From Palsa-506 sp963786975 (GTDB lineage Bacteria; Actinomycetota; Actinomycetes; Streptosporangiales; Streptosporangiaceae), in assembly GCA_963786975.1 (NCBI GenBank), contig CAWBBE010000010.1:1-64000 (forward strand): DNA of 64,000 nucleotides, written 5' to 3'. The notes under the pieces were generated by a model that was given only the letters and a program-made list of their open reading frames with translations, was not told the DNA's origin and made no database searches. Of this stretch, positions 1 through 7,985 are shown piece by piece. Both the position numbers and the translations under genes were made by a program. Position 1 is the stretch's first letter; the number at the start of each line of letters is the position of its first letter.

Positions 1-13
1 ACAGTCCGGGTTT
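1..13. repeat. left terminal inverted repeat of the IS
   Basis: The 13 bases ACAGTCCGGGTTT pair exactly with the reverse complement at 4058-4070. The repeat may extend further left, outside the window. Confidence 0.8.
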
Positions 14-53
14 TCCTCGCCCAGGGTCAGCTGCTCGGCGCTGATCTTGCTGG

Positions 54-500
54 CTAGGCTGCGGCGGCGCGGAGTTGCGCCTGGTAGTGATGCCATCGGG
101 CGCGTGCCTGGTGGCGTCTTCGCCAGATGCTCCAGGCGCAGCGGAAGGTCTCGCCTGTTCGGTGCGCGGGCTGTGCGAGCAGCTTGCGCGCTTCGGGTAC
201 GGTCACGCGGATCAGGCCGATGTCCCGGGGTGGTTTCTGGCCGGGACGGGCTGGGAGCTGGCCGGTGTCGCGCCAGTGTTCCGGCTGGTCAGTGGTATCG
301 GCGCTGGTGCTGGTGGCTGGTCCGTGAGGGGCCCGGGGCACGGGGGTGCCGGGTGGCCGTGCGGTCGCGACGGCGAGCAGCGCGAGGGCGCACATCGAGA
401 GCACGGTGTGCCGGTGGAAGGACGGCCAGAGGCGGAGCTGGTGCTGGTCAAGTCCGGCCTGTCCCTTGGCTTGCTGGAAGCATTCCTCAATCAGCCACCT
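54..500 (-). pseudogene. 3' part of split IS701-family transposase
   Basis: On the minus strand this stretch reads RWLIEECFQQAKGQAGLD and then a tail ending in an Arg-rich RWRRRHQARARWHHYQ-type segment, with a TAG stop at 54-56. This is the C-terminal end of IS701-type transposases and includes the third catalytic acidic residue (Glu of the IEE motif). It has no start of its own, and the frame runs into a stop just upstream of the junction. Joined to the 2983-3976 piece at the shared AGG TGG C sequence, it gives one open frame of 477 residues. It is therefore broken by insertion, not by gradual decay. Confidence 0.85.
494..500. repeat. left copy of 7-bp core direct repeat
   Basis: GCCACCT lies at the left junction between transposase sequence and insert. 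The same heptamer occurs at 2983-2989. These are the likely crossover cores of the left and right attachment sites. Confidence 0.7.
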
Positions 501-648
501 GTAATGCTCCTATAGCTGGATCGGTCTCTAGCGTGGTGCCTGCATCTGGGGCGATAGTGAGTGTGGGAGCGCTGTTGCGGGCGGCTGCTATGGCCACGGC
601 TGAGGGCTGTGGCAGGTGAGCCAGATGCGACCGGGTGCCGGGTAGGCG

Positions 649-882
649 GTGACTCCCCAGCTCCGGGTCTGGATGACGCTGCCGGCGGAGCGGCGGGCTG
701 CGGCGGTGGCGCTGCTGGCGATGCTGGCGGCCCGGGCAGCAGCAGGCCCGGCGGGAGGCGGGCGTGATGAGCCTGGGCAGGTACCGGCCGTGGGGGCAGT
801 CGCAGGAGAAGATCCGTCCCGAGCACCGGGACCGGGCGGCGGTGGTGTATGTCCGCCAGTCGAGCAGGCAGCAGGTTCTTGA
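649..882 (+). CDS. possible small accessory protein of the recombinase element
   Basis: A GTG-started frame opens with a Trp-Met-Thr-Leu-Pro-Ala-Glu-Arg-Arg segment followed by an Ala/Leu-rich helix (VALLAMLAARAAA), then becomes Gly/Pro-rich and overlaps the recombinase by over 100 bases. Short proteins with a WxxLPxxxRxxVxALL pattern often precede recombinases or transposases in actinomycete elements, which is why I list it. The 3' part overlapping the recombinase is probably not meaningful. The helix segment (649-760) is the only part with plausible protein character. Confidence 0.35.
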   Translation: MTPQLRVWMTLPAERRAAAVALLAMLAARAAAGPAGGGRDEPGQVPAVGAVAGEDPSRAPGPGGGGVCPPVEQAAGS

Positions 883-2935
883 GCATTCGGAGTCGACGCG
901 GCTGCAGTACGCGCTGGCGGAGCGGGCTGCGGCGCTGGGCTGGGCGCGGTCGCTGATCGTGGTGATCGATGACGATCTGGGTGTGTCGGCCGCGACGGCC
1001 GATTCCCGGGCGGGCTTTGCCAGGCTCGTCGCCGAGGTCACGATGGGACGTGTGGGCATCGTGCTGGGCATCGAGATGTCCCGGCTGGCGCGGACCGGCC
1101 GGGACTGGCACCAGTTGCTGGAGCTGTGCTGCCTGTCCGGGGTGCTGCTGGCCGATCCTGATGGCGTCTATGATCCGGGGTTTTATAACGACCGGCTGTT
1201 GCTGGGGCTGAAAGGGACGATGAGCGAGGCAGAGCTGTACCTGATCCGGCAGCGGATGCTGTCGGGCAAGCTGGCCAAGGCCGAGCGCGGCGAGCTGGCG
1301 ATCCCGCTGCCGATCGGGTACGTCCGCCGCCTGTCCGGGGAGGTCATCCTGGACCCCGACGAGCAGGCGCGGCATGTGGTCCGGCTGATCTTCGGCACCT
1401 TCGCCCGGCTGGGGACCCTCAACGGGGTGCTGCGCTACCTGGCGGAGCATCAGGTCCAGCTGCCGGTCCGGGTGCACAGCGGGGTGGCCAAGGGGGAGAT
1501 CGAGTGGCGGCGCCCGACCCGGGAGACGTTGCAGATCATGCTGCACAACCCGGTCTACGCGGGGTACTACGCCTACGGCCGCCGCCAGGTCGAGCCGCGC
1601 AGGAAGGTGCCCAGCCGGCCCAGCACCGGGCGGGTGGTGAAAAGCAGCGGCGAGTGGCTGGTGCTGCTGCCGGGACGGCTGCCGGCCTACATCACCCCTG
1701 AGCAGTACGAGGCCAACGTGACCCGGATGGCGGCCAACCGGCAGACCGCCGCCACGCCGGGCGTGCCGCGGGACGGCTCGGCGCTGCTGTCCGGGCTGCT
1801 GCGGTGCGGCCGGTGCGAGGGGGAGCACCGCATGACAGTGCGATACCACGACGGCTCACACGGCCGGTATCCGGCGCACGGCTACGTGTGCGCCTATGAG
1901 CAGGTCAACTACGGGACCGGCGGGAGCTGCCAGCACATCGCCGGCCCCGCCCTGGACGCCTATGTCACCGGGCAGGTGCTGGATGCGGTGGCGCCGGCCG
2001 CGCTGGAGGTCTCCCTGGCTGCCGCGGCCCAGGCCGAGGCCGAGCGGGCCATGCTGGACAAGCTGTGGCACCAGCGGATCGAGCGCGCCCGCTACGCCGC
2101 GGACCGGGCCCGCCGCCAGTACCAGCTGGCCGAACCGGAAAACCGCCTCGTGGCCCGGCAGCTGGAAAAAGACTGGGAGGCCGCCCTCGCCGAAGCCGGC
2201 CGCCTGGAGGCGGACTACCAGCGGTTCACCGAGGAACAGCCGAAGAAGCTGACCGCCGGCGAGCGCGCGGCCATCCAGGCCCTGGCCGGCGACCTGCCGC
2301 GAGTCTGGGGCGCCCCGTCCACCACCCAGGCCGACCGCAAGGAACTGCTGCGCATCCTGATCGAGAAGATCACCGTCGCGGTCGCCGGGAGCAGCGAACT
2401 GGTCGACATCGCCATCACCTGGGCCGGCGGGCACCAGACAACCGGGCAGGCCGTCCGCCCCGTCGCCCGCCTGGACCAGCTGTCGTACTACCCCGCCCTG
2501 CTCGCCCGCGTCACCGAGCTCACCGAAGCAGGGCGCACCACCCGGCAGATCGCCGACACCCTCAACGCCGAAGGATTCCGCCCGCCCAAACGAACCACCC
2601 GGTTCCGGCCGGGCCAGGTCCGCATCCTGCTCAACCAGCACGACCTGCGCACCCGCAACCGGCGAGGCCAGCCCGCCGCGCTAGCTGACCTCGGCCCCGG
2701 TGACTGGTCAGTGCCAGCCCTGGCCGCCGCCCTGGGCATGCCCACCGCCACCGTCTACAACTGGATCTACCGCGGATGGATCACCGCCCGGCACGCTCCT
2801 GGCAGCAAGAACTGGATCATCACGGCAGAAGCCACGGAAATGCAGCAGCTCCGCGAGCGCAGAGCCCGGCCCGCAGGCTTCTACACTCGCGCCCGCTGGA
2901 CCCAGCCCGCCAACGGACAAGGAATGCAGCGATGA
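764..2935 (+). CDS. large serine recombinase
   Basis: The protein has 723 residues and a GTG start at 764 (ATG at 767 is equally possible) with a GGAGG sequence about 6-10 bases upstream. The N-terminal resolvase domain (about 24-165) carries the nucleophile motif YVRQSS (Ser33/34), and EMSRLARTGRDW supplies conserved arginines. A recombinase domain follows (about 190-310), then a zinc-ribbon-like segment (LLRCGRCEG ... YVCAYE ... SCQH), a coiled coil (about 415-490) and a second DNA-contacting region. The C-terminus adds a MerR/excisionase-like helix-turn-helix (SVPALAAALGMPTATVYNWI), which is not usual for the family. It presumably catalyses integration and excision at the GCCACCT core. Confidence 0.9.
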   Translation: MMSLGRYRPWGQSQEKIRPEHRDRAAVVYVRQSSRQQVLEHSESTRLQYALAERAAALGWARSLIVVIDDDLGVSAATADSRAGFARLVAEVTMGRVGIVLGIEMSRLARTGRDWHQLLELCCLSGVLLADPDGVYDPGFYNDRLLLGLKGTMSEAELYLIRQRMLSGKLAKAERGELAIPLPIGYVRRLSGEVILDPDEQARHVVRLIFGTFARLGTLNGVLRYLAEHQVQLPVRVHSGVAKGEIEWRRPTRETLQIMLHNPVYAGYYAYGRRQVEPRRKVPSRPSTGRVVKSSGEWLVLLPGRLPAYITPEQYEANVTRMAANRQTAATPGVPRDGSALLSGLLRCGRCEGEHRMTVRYHDGSHGRYPAHGYVCAYEQVNYGTGGSCQHIAGPALDAYVTGQVLDAVAPAALEVSLAAAAQAEAERAMLDKLWHQRIERARYAADRARRQYQLAEPENRLVARQLEKDWEAALAEAGRLEADYQRFTEEQPKKLTAGERAAIQALAGDLPRVWGAPSTTQADRKELLRILIEKITVAVAGSSELVDIAITWAGGHQTTGQAVRPVARLDQLSYYPALLARVTELTEAGRTTRQIADTLNAEGFRPPKRTTRFRPGQVRILLNQHDLRTRNRRGQPAALADLGPGDWSVPALAAALGMPTATVYNWIYRGWITARHAPGSKNWIITAEATEMQQLRERRARPAGFYTRARWTQPANGQGMQR

Positions 2936-2963
2936 GAGAACAACACGACTTGACCGGCACCAT

Positions 2964-2989
2964 AGGTGGCGTATCTCCGCCGGCCACCT
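2964..2989. repeat. inverted repeat at right attachment site
   Basis: AGGTGGC at 2964-2970 and GCCACCT at 2983-2989 form an inverted pair with a 12-base spacer. The right arm is also the direct-repeat core found at 494-500. Such a dyad 28 bases after the recombinase stop suits the recombinase binding site of the right end. The left end has no equally clear partner arm. Confidence 0.5.
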
Positions 2990-3976
2990 CTTGCCTGCGA
3001 CCTTGATCAGGATGGACAGGGACACCATGGCGGGCGCATGGCAGTAGAAGAACGCCAGCTCGGCGGGGCCGGAGATCTTGCGGCGGATCAGCACCCAGTG
3101 GCGGGGTGAAGCGGTCGCCGCCAGTGCCCATTCATAGTCGCGGTGGCCCTTGCAGCCCCGCCCGCAGGAACGGGTTTCCCACGCGGCCCTGGGCACCAGC
3201 CTGGCCAGGGCGGCGACCGCCGTCTTGCGGCGGCCGGGGGTGGTGGTGACCTTGAAGTCAGCCGGGACCGCGAACACGTAGCCCTTCCCGGCGTCCTCGC
3301 AGGCCGCCCGCAGCTTCGAGCTGCGGCCGTACACCTCATCGCCGGCAGCCCAGCTGAACGGAATCCCCGCCGCGACCGCGCCGATGACCATCTCGGTGCC
3401 CTGCTCGGTCTTGGTCGCGAACACCGTGGACTCGGGAACTTGCGCGCGCTCCCGCCGTCCGTGATCGGAGCACCACTGTTTCGGCAGGTAGAGGCGGAAG
3501 TCGAACAGCATGTGCGCGCGGGCGGTCACATACGCCAGGAACACCACCGTCTGGCAATTCTCGACCTGGCCGGTGATCCCGGCATGCTGACGGCCGACGC
3601 CGACGGTCATCGTGCCCTTCTTCAGCTCCGCGGTCTCATCCAGCACCAGGATCGCCTGCGGGTCGGCCAGGTGCGCGAGGATGAACCGCTGCAGCCGCTC
3701 CAGCACCGCCCGCCAGTCCCAGGCATACTCGCCCAGTAGCGCCTGCATCCGCCGCGGCGTGGCATGCCCGGCCTGCTCGCCCAGCTGCCAGCACGACTTG
3801 CGGTCCCCGGCCACCGCCAGCAATCCCGCCACGTACGCGAACGCCACCAAACGTGACCTGGCCTGCGCGAACACCGGGACGATCAGCGCACACAGCTCCG
3901 CCAGCAGCTTCCCTTGCCAGGCCCGGTCCCCTAACATGACCGCGGCGGCCACCTCATATCGATCCTGTTTTGTCAC
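2983..3976 (-). pseudogene. 5' part of split IS701-family transposase
   Basis: Read from ATG at 3976 on the minus strand, the product resembles IS701 transposases: an N-terminal helical region, LVLDETAELKKG with the first catalytic Asp (about residue 110), TGQVENCQTVVFLAY, then AAGDEVYGR with the second catalytic Asp. The reading continues to KVAGKRW at the junction with the recombinase element. Beyond that the frame runs into element sequence and makes a long meaningless tail. The third catalytic residue is on the other side of the insert, so a protein made from this fragment could not cut DNA. No other frameshift is seen. Confidence 0.88.
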
Positions 3977-4057
3977 GATTACATGATCTTGAGGTGGCCG
4001 TTCTCATGTCCGGCGTGACACGCCAGGCACATCATGATCATCCAGGCGCTAGATCAC

Positions 4058-4070
4058 AAACCCGGACTGT
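4058..4070. repeat. right terminal inverted repeat of the IS
   Basis: AAACCCGGACTGT is the exact reverse complement of bases 1-13 and marks the transposase-proximal end of the IS, about 80 bases upstream of the transposase start. Confidence 0.8.
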
Positions 4071-4361
4071 AGTACAGGTGCGTCGATGGCCGGGCGAAAG
4101 GTCTCCAGGACCGGCCGGAACGCCGCGCATTATCCGGGTCGGCCCCTCCACTCGCAAGGGCACCGAAGCTCCTTTCTAACCGCTCCGCCAAAACCGCTTC
4201 GCAGAAAGCACCTTCGGGACCCACCCTTGCGCGCGGAGAACGGCACGAATGGATCGTGGCTCGCACGCCGGGACTAGTTAGGCGCGTCTATCGCCGACCT
4301 GCGGGAAGCTCTGGCCGCCTGGTCTCCGAGTTCGGCGCCCCCGAAAGCCTGCGAGACCAGT
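4071..4361. other. no gene seen
   Basis: This stretch between the IS end and the terminator of the next gene has no reading frame with recognisable protein character on either strand. It contains an 8-bp inverted repeat (CTGGTCTC at about 4319-4326 with GAGACCAG at 4353-4360), which may be part of a longer terminator structure. Confidence 0.5.
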
Positions 4362-4393
4362 CGGCCCGGCCCGCCTAGACGCGAGCCGGGCCG
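4362..4393 (-). terminator. hairpin after the secreted-protein gene
   Basis: CGGCCCGGC at 4362-4370 pairs with GCCGGGCCG at 4385-4393, just downstream of the minus-strand stop at 4408. There is no T tract, which is usual for actinomycete hairpin terminators. Confidence 0.5.
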
Positions 4394-4407
4394 GCCGTGT
4401 CAGGTGG

Positions 4408-4908
4408 TCAGGAGTTGACCGGATAGGAGACGGTAGCGAGAGAGGTGTAGCACTGGGCGGTGTTTCCCGAGCTGCAGCTGCCAGGGCTGAACGCTTCCAT
4501 CGTCCCGTCCGCGCCGATGCGCAGCGTCCCCGATGAGTCACCGAACGTGTAGACGGTGATCCACATATTGTGGGTCGGACGGTACTTCTTGGCCAGAACG
4601 GCGAACTCTGCGCTGGCCGGGGACGGCTGGTTCAGCGATCCGGACAGGTAGACGATGCCATTCTTTTTGCTCACCTTCGGGTTGCCACTGGCAAAGGTGC
4701 TGTTGGATGACACCCACCCGTTTCGCAAGCTGATTTGGTGCCACGACACTCCTGAGGCGCTACGAGCTACGGCATGGCCGGCAGCTGGCGGCGACTCGGC
4801 GGCCAGCTGGGTGGACGCGTAGGCGCCGCCACCGAGGGATAAGACGATGGCCAGGAGTGAGAGGACGAGAGCTGGTGTCTGTGCGGCAAGTGATCGGATA
4901 CGGCGCAT
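4408..4908 (-). CDS. secreted protein of unknown function
   Basis: The protein has 166 residues. I chose the ATG at 4908 because GAAAGG lies about 11 bases upstream; a GTG at 4935 in the same frame is weaker. The N-terminus (MRRIRSLAAQTPALVLSLLAIVLSLGGGAYA) is a basic stretch plus one hydrophobic helix, a signal peptide or membrane anchor often seen in actinobacterial exported proteins. The rest is Ser/Gly-rich and beta-strand-like. Its C-terminal part (KKYRPTHNMWITVYTF, then GTLRIGADGTMEAF) looks like the terminal beta-sandwich of tail-fibre or collagen-like surface proteins. The function is unknown; cell-surface location is inference. Confidence 0.7.
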   Translation of the reverse strand: MRRIRSLAAQTPALVLSLLAIVLSLGGGAYASTQLAAESPPAAGHAVARSASGVSWHQISLRNGWVSSNSTFASGNPKVSKKNGIVYLSGSLNQPSPASAEFAVLAKKYRPTHNMWITVYTFGDSSGTLRIGADGTMEAFSPGSCSSGNTAQCYTSLATVSYPVNS

Positions 4909-5202
4909 GTCTGAGAGCCTTTCGTTTACTTGCACCGCCCCGTACGGCGGAGTCCTTACCGTGGTAGAGGCACGCCGCGCGCCGGAAATACATCAAATTG
5001 GGATGCCGTGACAGACTTTGCAGTGGGAGCCGACGGACCTGACCGCGGCCACCGCACCCAGCAGGTGGCTCATCATACTGCTTGATCAGATCGGGGTTCC
5101 CCTGGAAAGCCCCGGCGAGACGCTCCCCACTCTGTCATGGGAGTCGATGGGTTCGCTGGGACGCATGCCGCTTCGCGGGAGAGGTTCGACGTGACAGGGC
5201 AG

Positions 5203-5373
5203 TTACTGTGCTTGCAGGTATTCATGCACGAGCTGAACGGCGATGGCGCCCTCGCCTGTTGCTGAGGCGACCCGCTCGATGGAGCGGTGTCGCGCGTCCC
5301 CGGCCGCGAAGACGGCGCCAGGCTGGCCGACCGCGGCGAGGCGCCCGGCGTCGAGAACGCCAGCTCACGGTCG
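5203..5373 (-). pseudogene. C-terminal relic of a thioredoxin-reductase-like flavoprotein
   Basis: The minus strand reads GQPGAVFAAGDARHRSIERV followed by ASATGEGAIAVQLVHEYL and a TAA stop at 5203-5205. This is the FAD-binding GAVFAAGD motif and C-terminal helix of TrxB-like pyridine-nucleotide-disulfide oxidoreductases. Upstream the frame meets a TGA near 5371 and similarity fades into another frame, so only about 50 residues remain. The rest of the gene is missing and the fragment cannot be functional. Confidence 0.65.
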
Positions 5374-5618
5374 GTGTGGTTCCGCAACAGCATCCGCGGC
5401 GCGGCAGGGCTCGCCATCGCGGTGTTCGTCGCCCAGTTACAGCAGCAGGCGCGGTCGCTCTCCTTCACCTGTCCGCGTGGACCGCAGCCTCAGCGAGGTG
5501 ATCTTCCGCACTGCAGTTCACGGAGTGTCATTTGCGCCTGGGGAGTGCGCATGGGATGCTGCCGCTCGCCCCTCCTCTCGCCCCCCGCCTACTGTTTCTT
5601 TCGAGGAAGAAGGTCCAG

Positions 5619-7568
5619 ATGGGCTATACGGCGCGCAAGGCGCTAGCGGTCATTGGGGCTGGCGCTCTCGCCATTCCCGCGTTCGCTGCCACTGCGGGGG
5701 CGAGCACGCTTTCGAGCCATCATCGGGTGACGTTGCGGGGAAGCAGCCCGTCATGGGCGGCATCCTCGCGGCCCGCCGCCCCTGCGGTATCCGGTGCGAA
5801 GTCGATTACCGTCCGGGTCTACCTGGCTCCCCGCGGCGGCGAAGCCCGGCTCAACTCCGCGGTCGCAGCCGTGTCGACGCCGGGTAGTGCCGGCTACCAC
5901 CACTACCTCACCGCCGCGCAGTACCGGGCTCGGTTCGCGCCGACCAGCCGCGAGGTGTCCGGGGTCCGGTCATGGCTTTCCGCCAGCGGCCTTCGGGTGA
6001 CCGGGGTCGCCGCGGGCAACCGGTACATCGAGGCCCGGGGACGGGTGGCCGACGCGCAGCGCACATTCGGCGTGACCATCCGGTCCTACCGGCAGGGCCG
6101 CACGGCCAGGCAGGCTCCCTCCAGTGACCTGTCGGTTCCAAGCAGCGTGGCCGGGAGCGTGCTGGGGGTCACCGGACTGTCGACCCCGAGCGTGGTGCAC
6201 CCGGCGCGAGCCTCGCACGCAGCGCCACCGCCCGCCGGCTTTCGCAACGGGCGGCCGTGCTCGCTGTACTACGGCCAGCTCGTCGCGCGCAAGCAGGCGG
6301 ACTATTCGACGCCGCTGCCGAAGTTCGAAGGTGCGTATCGCGACTACGCGGTCTGCGGCTACACGCCGGTCCAGTACCGAGTCGCGTATGGCGTTGCGAA
6401 GAGCGGCCTCACCGGGCGTGGGTTCACGGTGGCGATCACTGACGCCTACGCCGCGCCGACGATTCGCTCCGACGCCAACCACTATGCGACCAACCATGGC
6501 GACGCGGCGTTCACCAGCGGCCAGTTCACTCAGAACCTCCCTTCGAGCTTCACCCGCCAGAGCTTGTGCGGGCCCTCGGGCTGGTACGGCGAAGAGACGC
6601 TCGACGTCGAGGCGGTGCACGGCATAGCGCCGGACGCCAAGGTCCGCTACTACGGGTCCAGGAGCTGTTTTGACACTGACTTCATCGACACCCTGGCCCG
6701 GGTGGTCGACGAGAACAAGGCCTCCTACGTCAGCAACTCATGGGGCGACTTCAGCCAGAACACGACCAGCGGCATCATCGCCGCTTATGAGCAGGTCTTC
6801 AAGCAGGGTGCGATGCAGGGCATCGGGTTCCTCTACTCCTCCGGGGACAACGGTGACGACCTCGCCGCCTCCGGGCTGAAGCAGACCGACTACCCGGCAT
6901 CCGACCCCTACGTCACCTCGGTCGGTGGCACCAGCGCCGCGATCGGTGCCGACGGCTCGCTGCAGTTCCAGGCCGGCTGGGGGACCGACAAGTACACGCT
7001 GTCCGCCGACCAGTTGTCGTGGCTGCCGGCCGCCAGCAACCCGTTCCTGTACGGGGCGGGCGGCGGCTTCTCGTCGCTGTTCAACCGGCCGTCGTACCAG
7101 CGGGGGGTCATCCCGGCCGGCAGCCCGGCCGGTCGGGCGGTGCCCGACATCGCGATGGACGCCGACCCGACGACCGGCATGCTGATCGGTGAGACGCAGA
7201 CGTTCCCGAACGGGACGTACTACGACGAGTACCGCATCGGCGGGACGAGCCTCGGCTCACCGCTGATGGCCGGCATGCAGGCGCTGGCCAGCGAGAAGGC
7301 CGGTGGTCGGCTCGGCTTCGCCAACCCGGAGATCTACCAGATCGAGCGGAACGGCGGCCACGGGTTCACCGACGTCACCAACGCATACGACGGCCAGGCC
7401 AACGTCCGATCGGACTACGCGAACGGTGTCAACCCGAGTGCCGGCATCCTGTACAGCGTCCGCACCTTCGACGACGACTCCAGCCTGGTCACCAGGCGCC
7501 ACTGGGACGACGTCACGGGCGTGGGCACGCCGAACGCCGGCTACTTCACAGCGGCGGCCGGCGGGTAG
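5619..7568 (+). CDS. secreted sedolisin (S53) serine-carboxyl peptidase
   Basis: The preproprotein has 649 residues. ATG at 5619 is chosen because GAGGAAGAAGG lies at about 5602-5613 and a signal peptide (ARKALAVIGAGALAIPAFAA) follows at once. A pro-domain (about 45-190, with TPGSAGYHHYLTAAQYRARF typical of Pro-kumamolisin) comes before the catalytic domain. The Glu and Asp of the triad are in GEETLDVEAVHG, SNSWGD follows, and the nucleophile is the Ser of GGTSLGSPLMAG. The C-terminal HWDDVTGVGTPN matches the family's calcium-site region. The enzyme probably degrades proteins outside the cell, best at acidic pH as known for the family. It stands alone, with its own terminator. Confidence 0.93.
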   Translation: MGYTARKALAVIGAGALAIPAFAATAGASTLSSHHRVTLRGSSPSWAASSRPAAPAVSGAKSITVRVYLAPRGGEARLNSAVAAVSTPGSAGYHHYLTAAQYRARFAPTSREVSGVRSWLSASGLRVTGVAAGNRYIEARGRVADAQRTFGVTIRSYRQGRTARQAPSSDLSVPSSVAGSVLGVTGLSTPSVVHPARASHAAPPPAGFRNGRPCSLYYGQLVARKQADYSTPLPKFEGAYRDYAVCGYTPVQYRVAYGVAKSGLTGRGFTVAITDAYAAPTIRSDANHYATNHGDAAFTSGQFTQNLPSSFTRQSLCGPSGWYGEETLDVEAVHGIAPDAKVRYYGSRSCFDTDFIDTLARVVDENKASYVSNSWGDFSQNTTSGIIAAYEQVFKQGAMQGIGFLYSSGDNGDDLAASGLKQTDYPASDPYVTSVGGTSAAIGADGSLQFQAGWGTDKYTLSADQLSWLPAASNPFLYGAGGGFSSLFNRPSYQRGVIPAGSPAGRAVPDIAMDADPTTGMLIGETQTFPNGTYYDEYRIGGTSLGSPLMAGMQALASEKAGGRLGFANPEIYQIERNGGHGFTDVTNAYDGQANVRSDYANGVNPSAGILYSVRTFDDDSSLVTRRHWDDVTGVGTPNAGYFTAAAGG

Positions 7569-7579
7569 CCGCGCTACAC

Positions 7580-7625
7580 GAGAGAGGGCGCGCCGACCTC
7601 CGTCGATGCGCCCTCTCCCGTTTTT
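7580..7625 (+). terminator. rho-independent terminator of the S53 peptidase gene
   Basis: GAGAGGGCGC and GCGCCCTCTC form a 10-bp stem 20 bases after the peptidase stop, followed by CCG and a run of five T. This is the clearest intrinsic terminator in the window. Confidence 0.9.
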
Positions 7626-7639
7626 CCAGGCAAGCTGAG

Positions 7640-7985
7640 GGCGCAGGCAGCGTGATGCCCTGCTTCACGCGCATCACCAGGTGACCGCCGGCGTCGAGAA
7701 TCGCCGTGGCCAGCTCATAGCCCAGGAAGTTGCGGTCCACGACGAAGACCCGGCCCTGAAAATACCGGGATGCCCGGCGACCAGGCGGGCGATCAGGGTC
7801 TGCTCACCGGCGGCAGGCGTCCATCGCCGCGCCCAACATCGCCCGGCCGGCCCGCGCGGTCACCAGCACCGCCCGCGCCCGCGGGAACGGGGCTGCTGCC
7901 GTCACTGATGCCCGACGATCCGAACTCCTTACGGCTAGCGCCGGCGGCGGCAGGCCGATCAACAAGGGTAGGGCACTGGCGAGGT
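7640..7985 (-). pseudogene. decayed IS4-type transposase fragment
   Basis: Three minus-strand frames together give pieces of one DDE transposase: KEFGSSGISDGSSP, then RAVLVTARAGRAMLGAAMDA, then GRVFVVDRNFLGYELATAIL followed by HLVMRVKQGITLP. The VDRNF motif is the second catalytic Asp region of IS4-like enzymes. Shifts between pieces and missing ends show an old relic. It is unrelated in sequence to the IS701 element at 1-4070. Confidence 0.7.

Larger units (their letters stand above)
494..2989 (+). mobile_element. minimal serine-recombinase element inserted in the IS
   Basis: GCCACCT occurs at 494-500 and again at 2983-2989, exactly where the IS transposase is interrupted. Deleting one copy plus everything between (2489 bp) rejoins the transposase in frame (AAG AGG TGG CTG ATT GAG on the minus strand) and leaves 478 codons including the stop. 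The insert holds a 723-residue serine recombinase and at most one small upstream ORF. No cargo, transfer or replication gene is visible. The short identical core without terminal inverted repeats fits site-specific integration by the encoded recombinase. That the element is mobile today is inference. Confidence 0.8.
1..4070 (-). mobile_element. IS701-family insertion sequence, interrupted
   Basis: The window starts with ACAGTCCGGGTTT, and the exact reverse complement of these 13 bases ends at 4070, which marks the two ends of an insertion sequence. Between them lie, on the minus strand, the first part (2983-3976) and last part (54-500) of one DDE transposase gene, separated by a serine-recombinase element. 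Without the insert the IS would be about 1.58 kb, a normal size for IS701-type elements. The left end coincides with base 1, so the left flank and any target duplication cannot be seen. Family assignment rests on recognisable transposase motifs. Confidence 0.85.
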
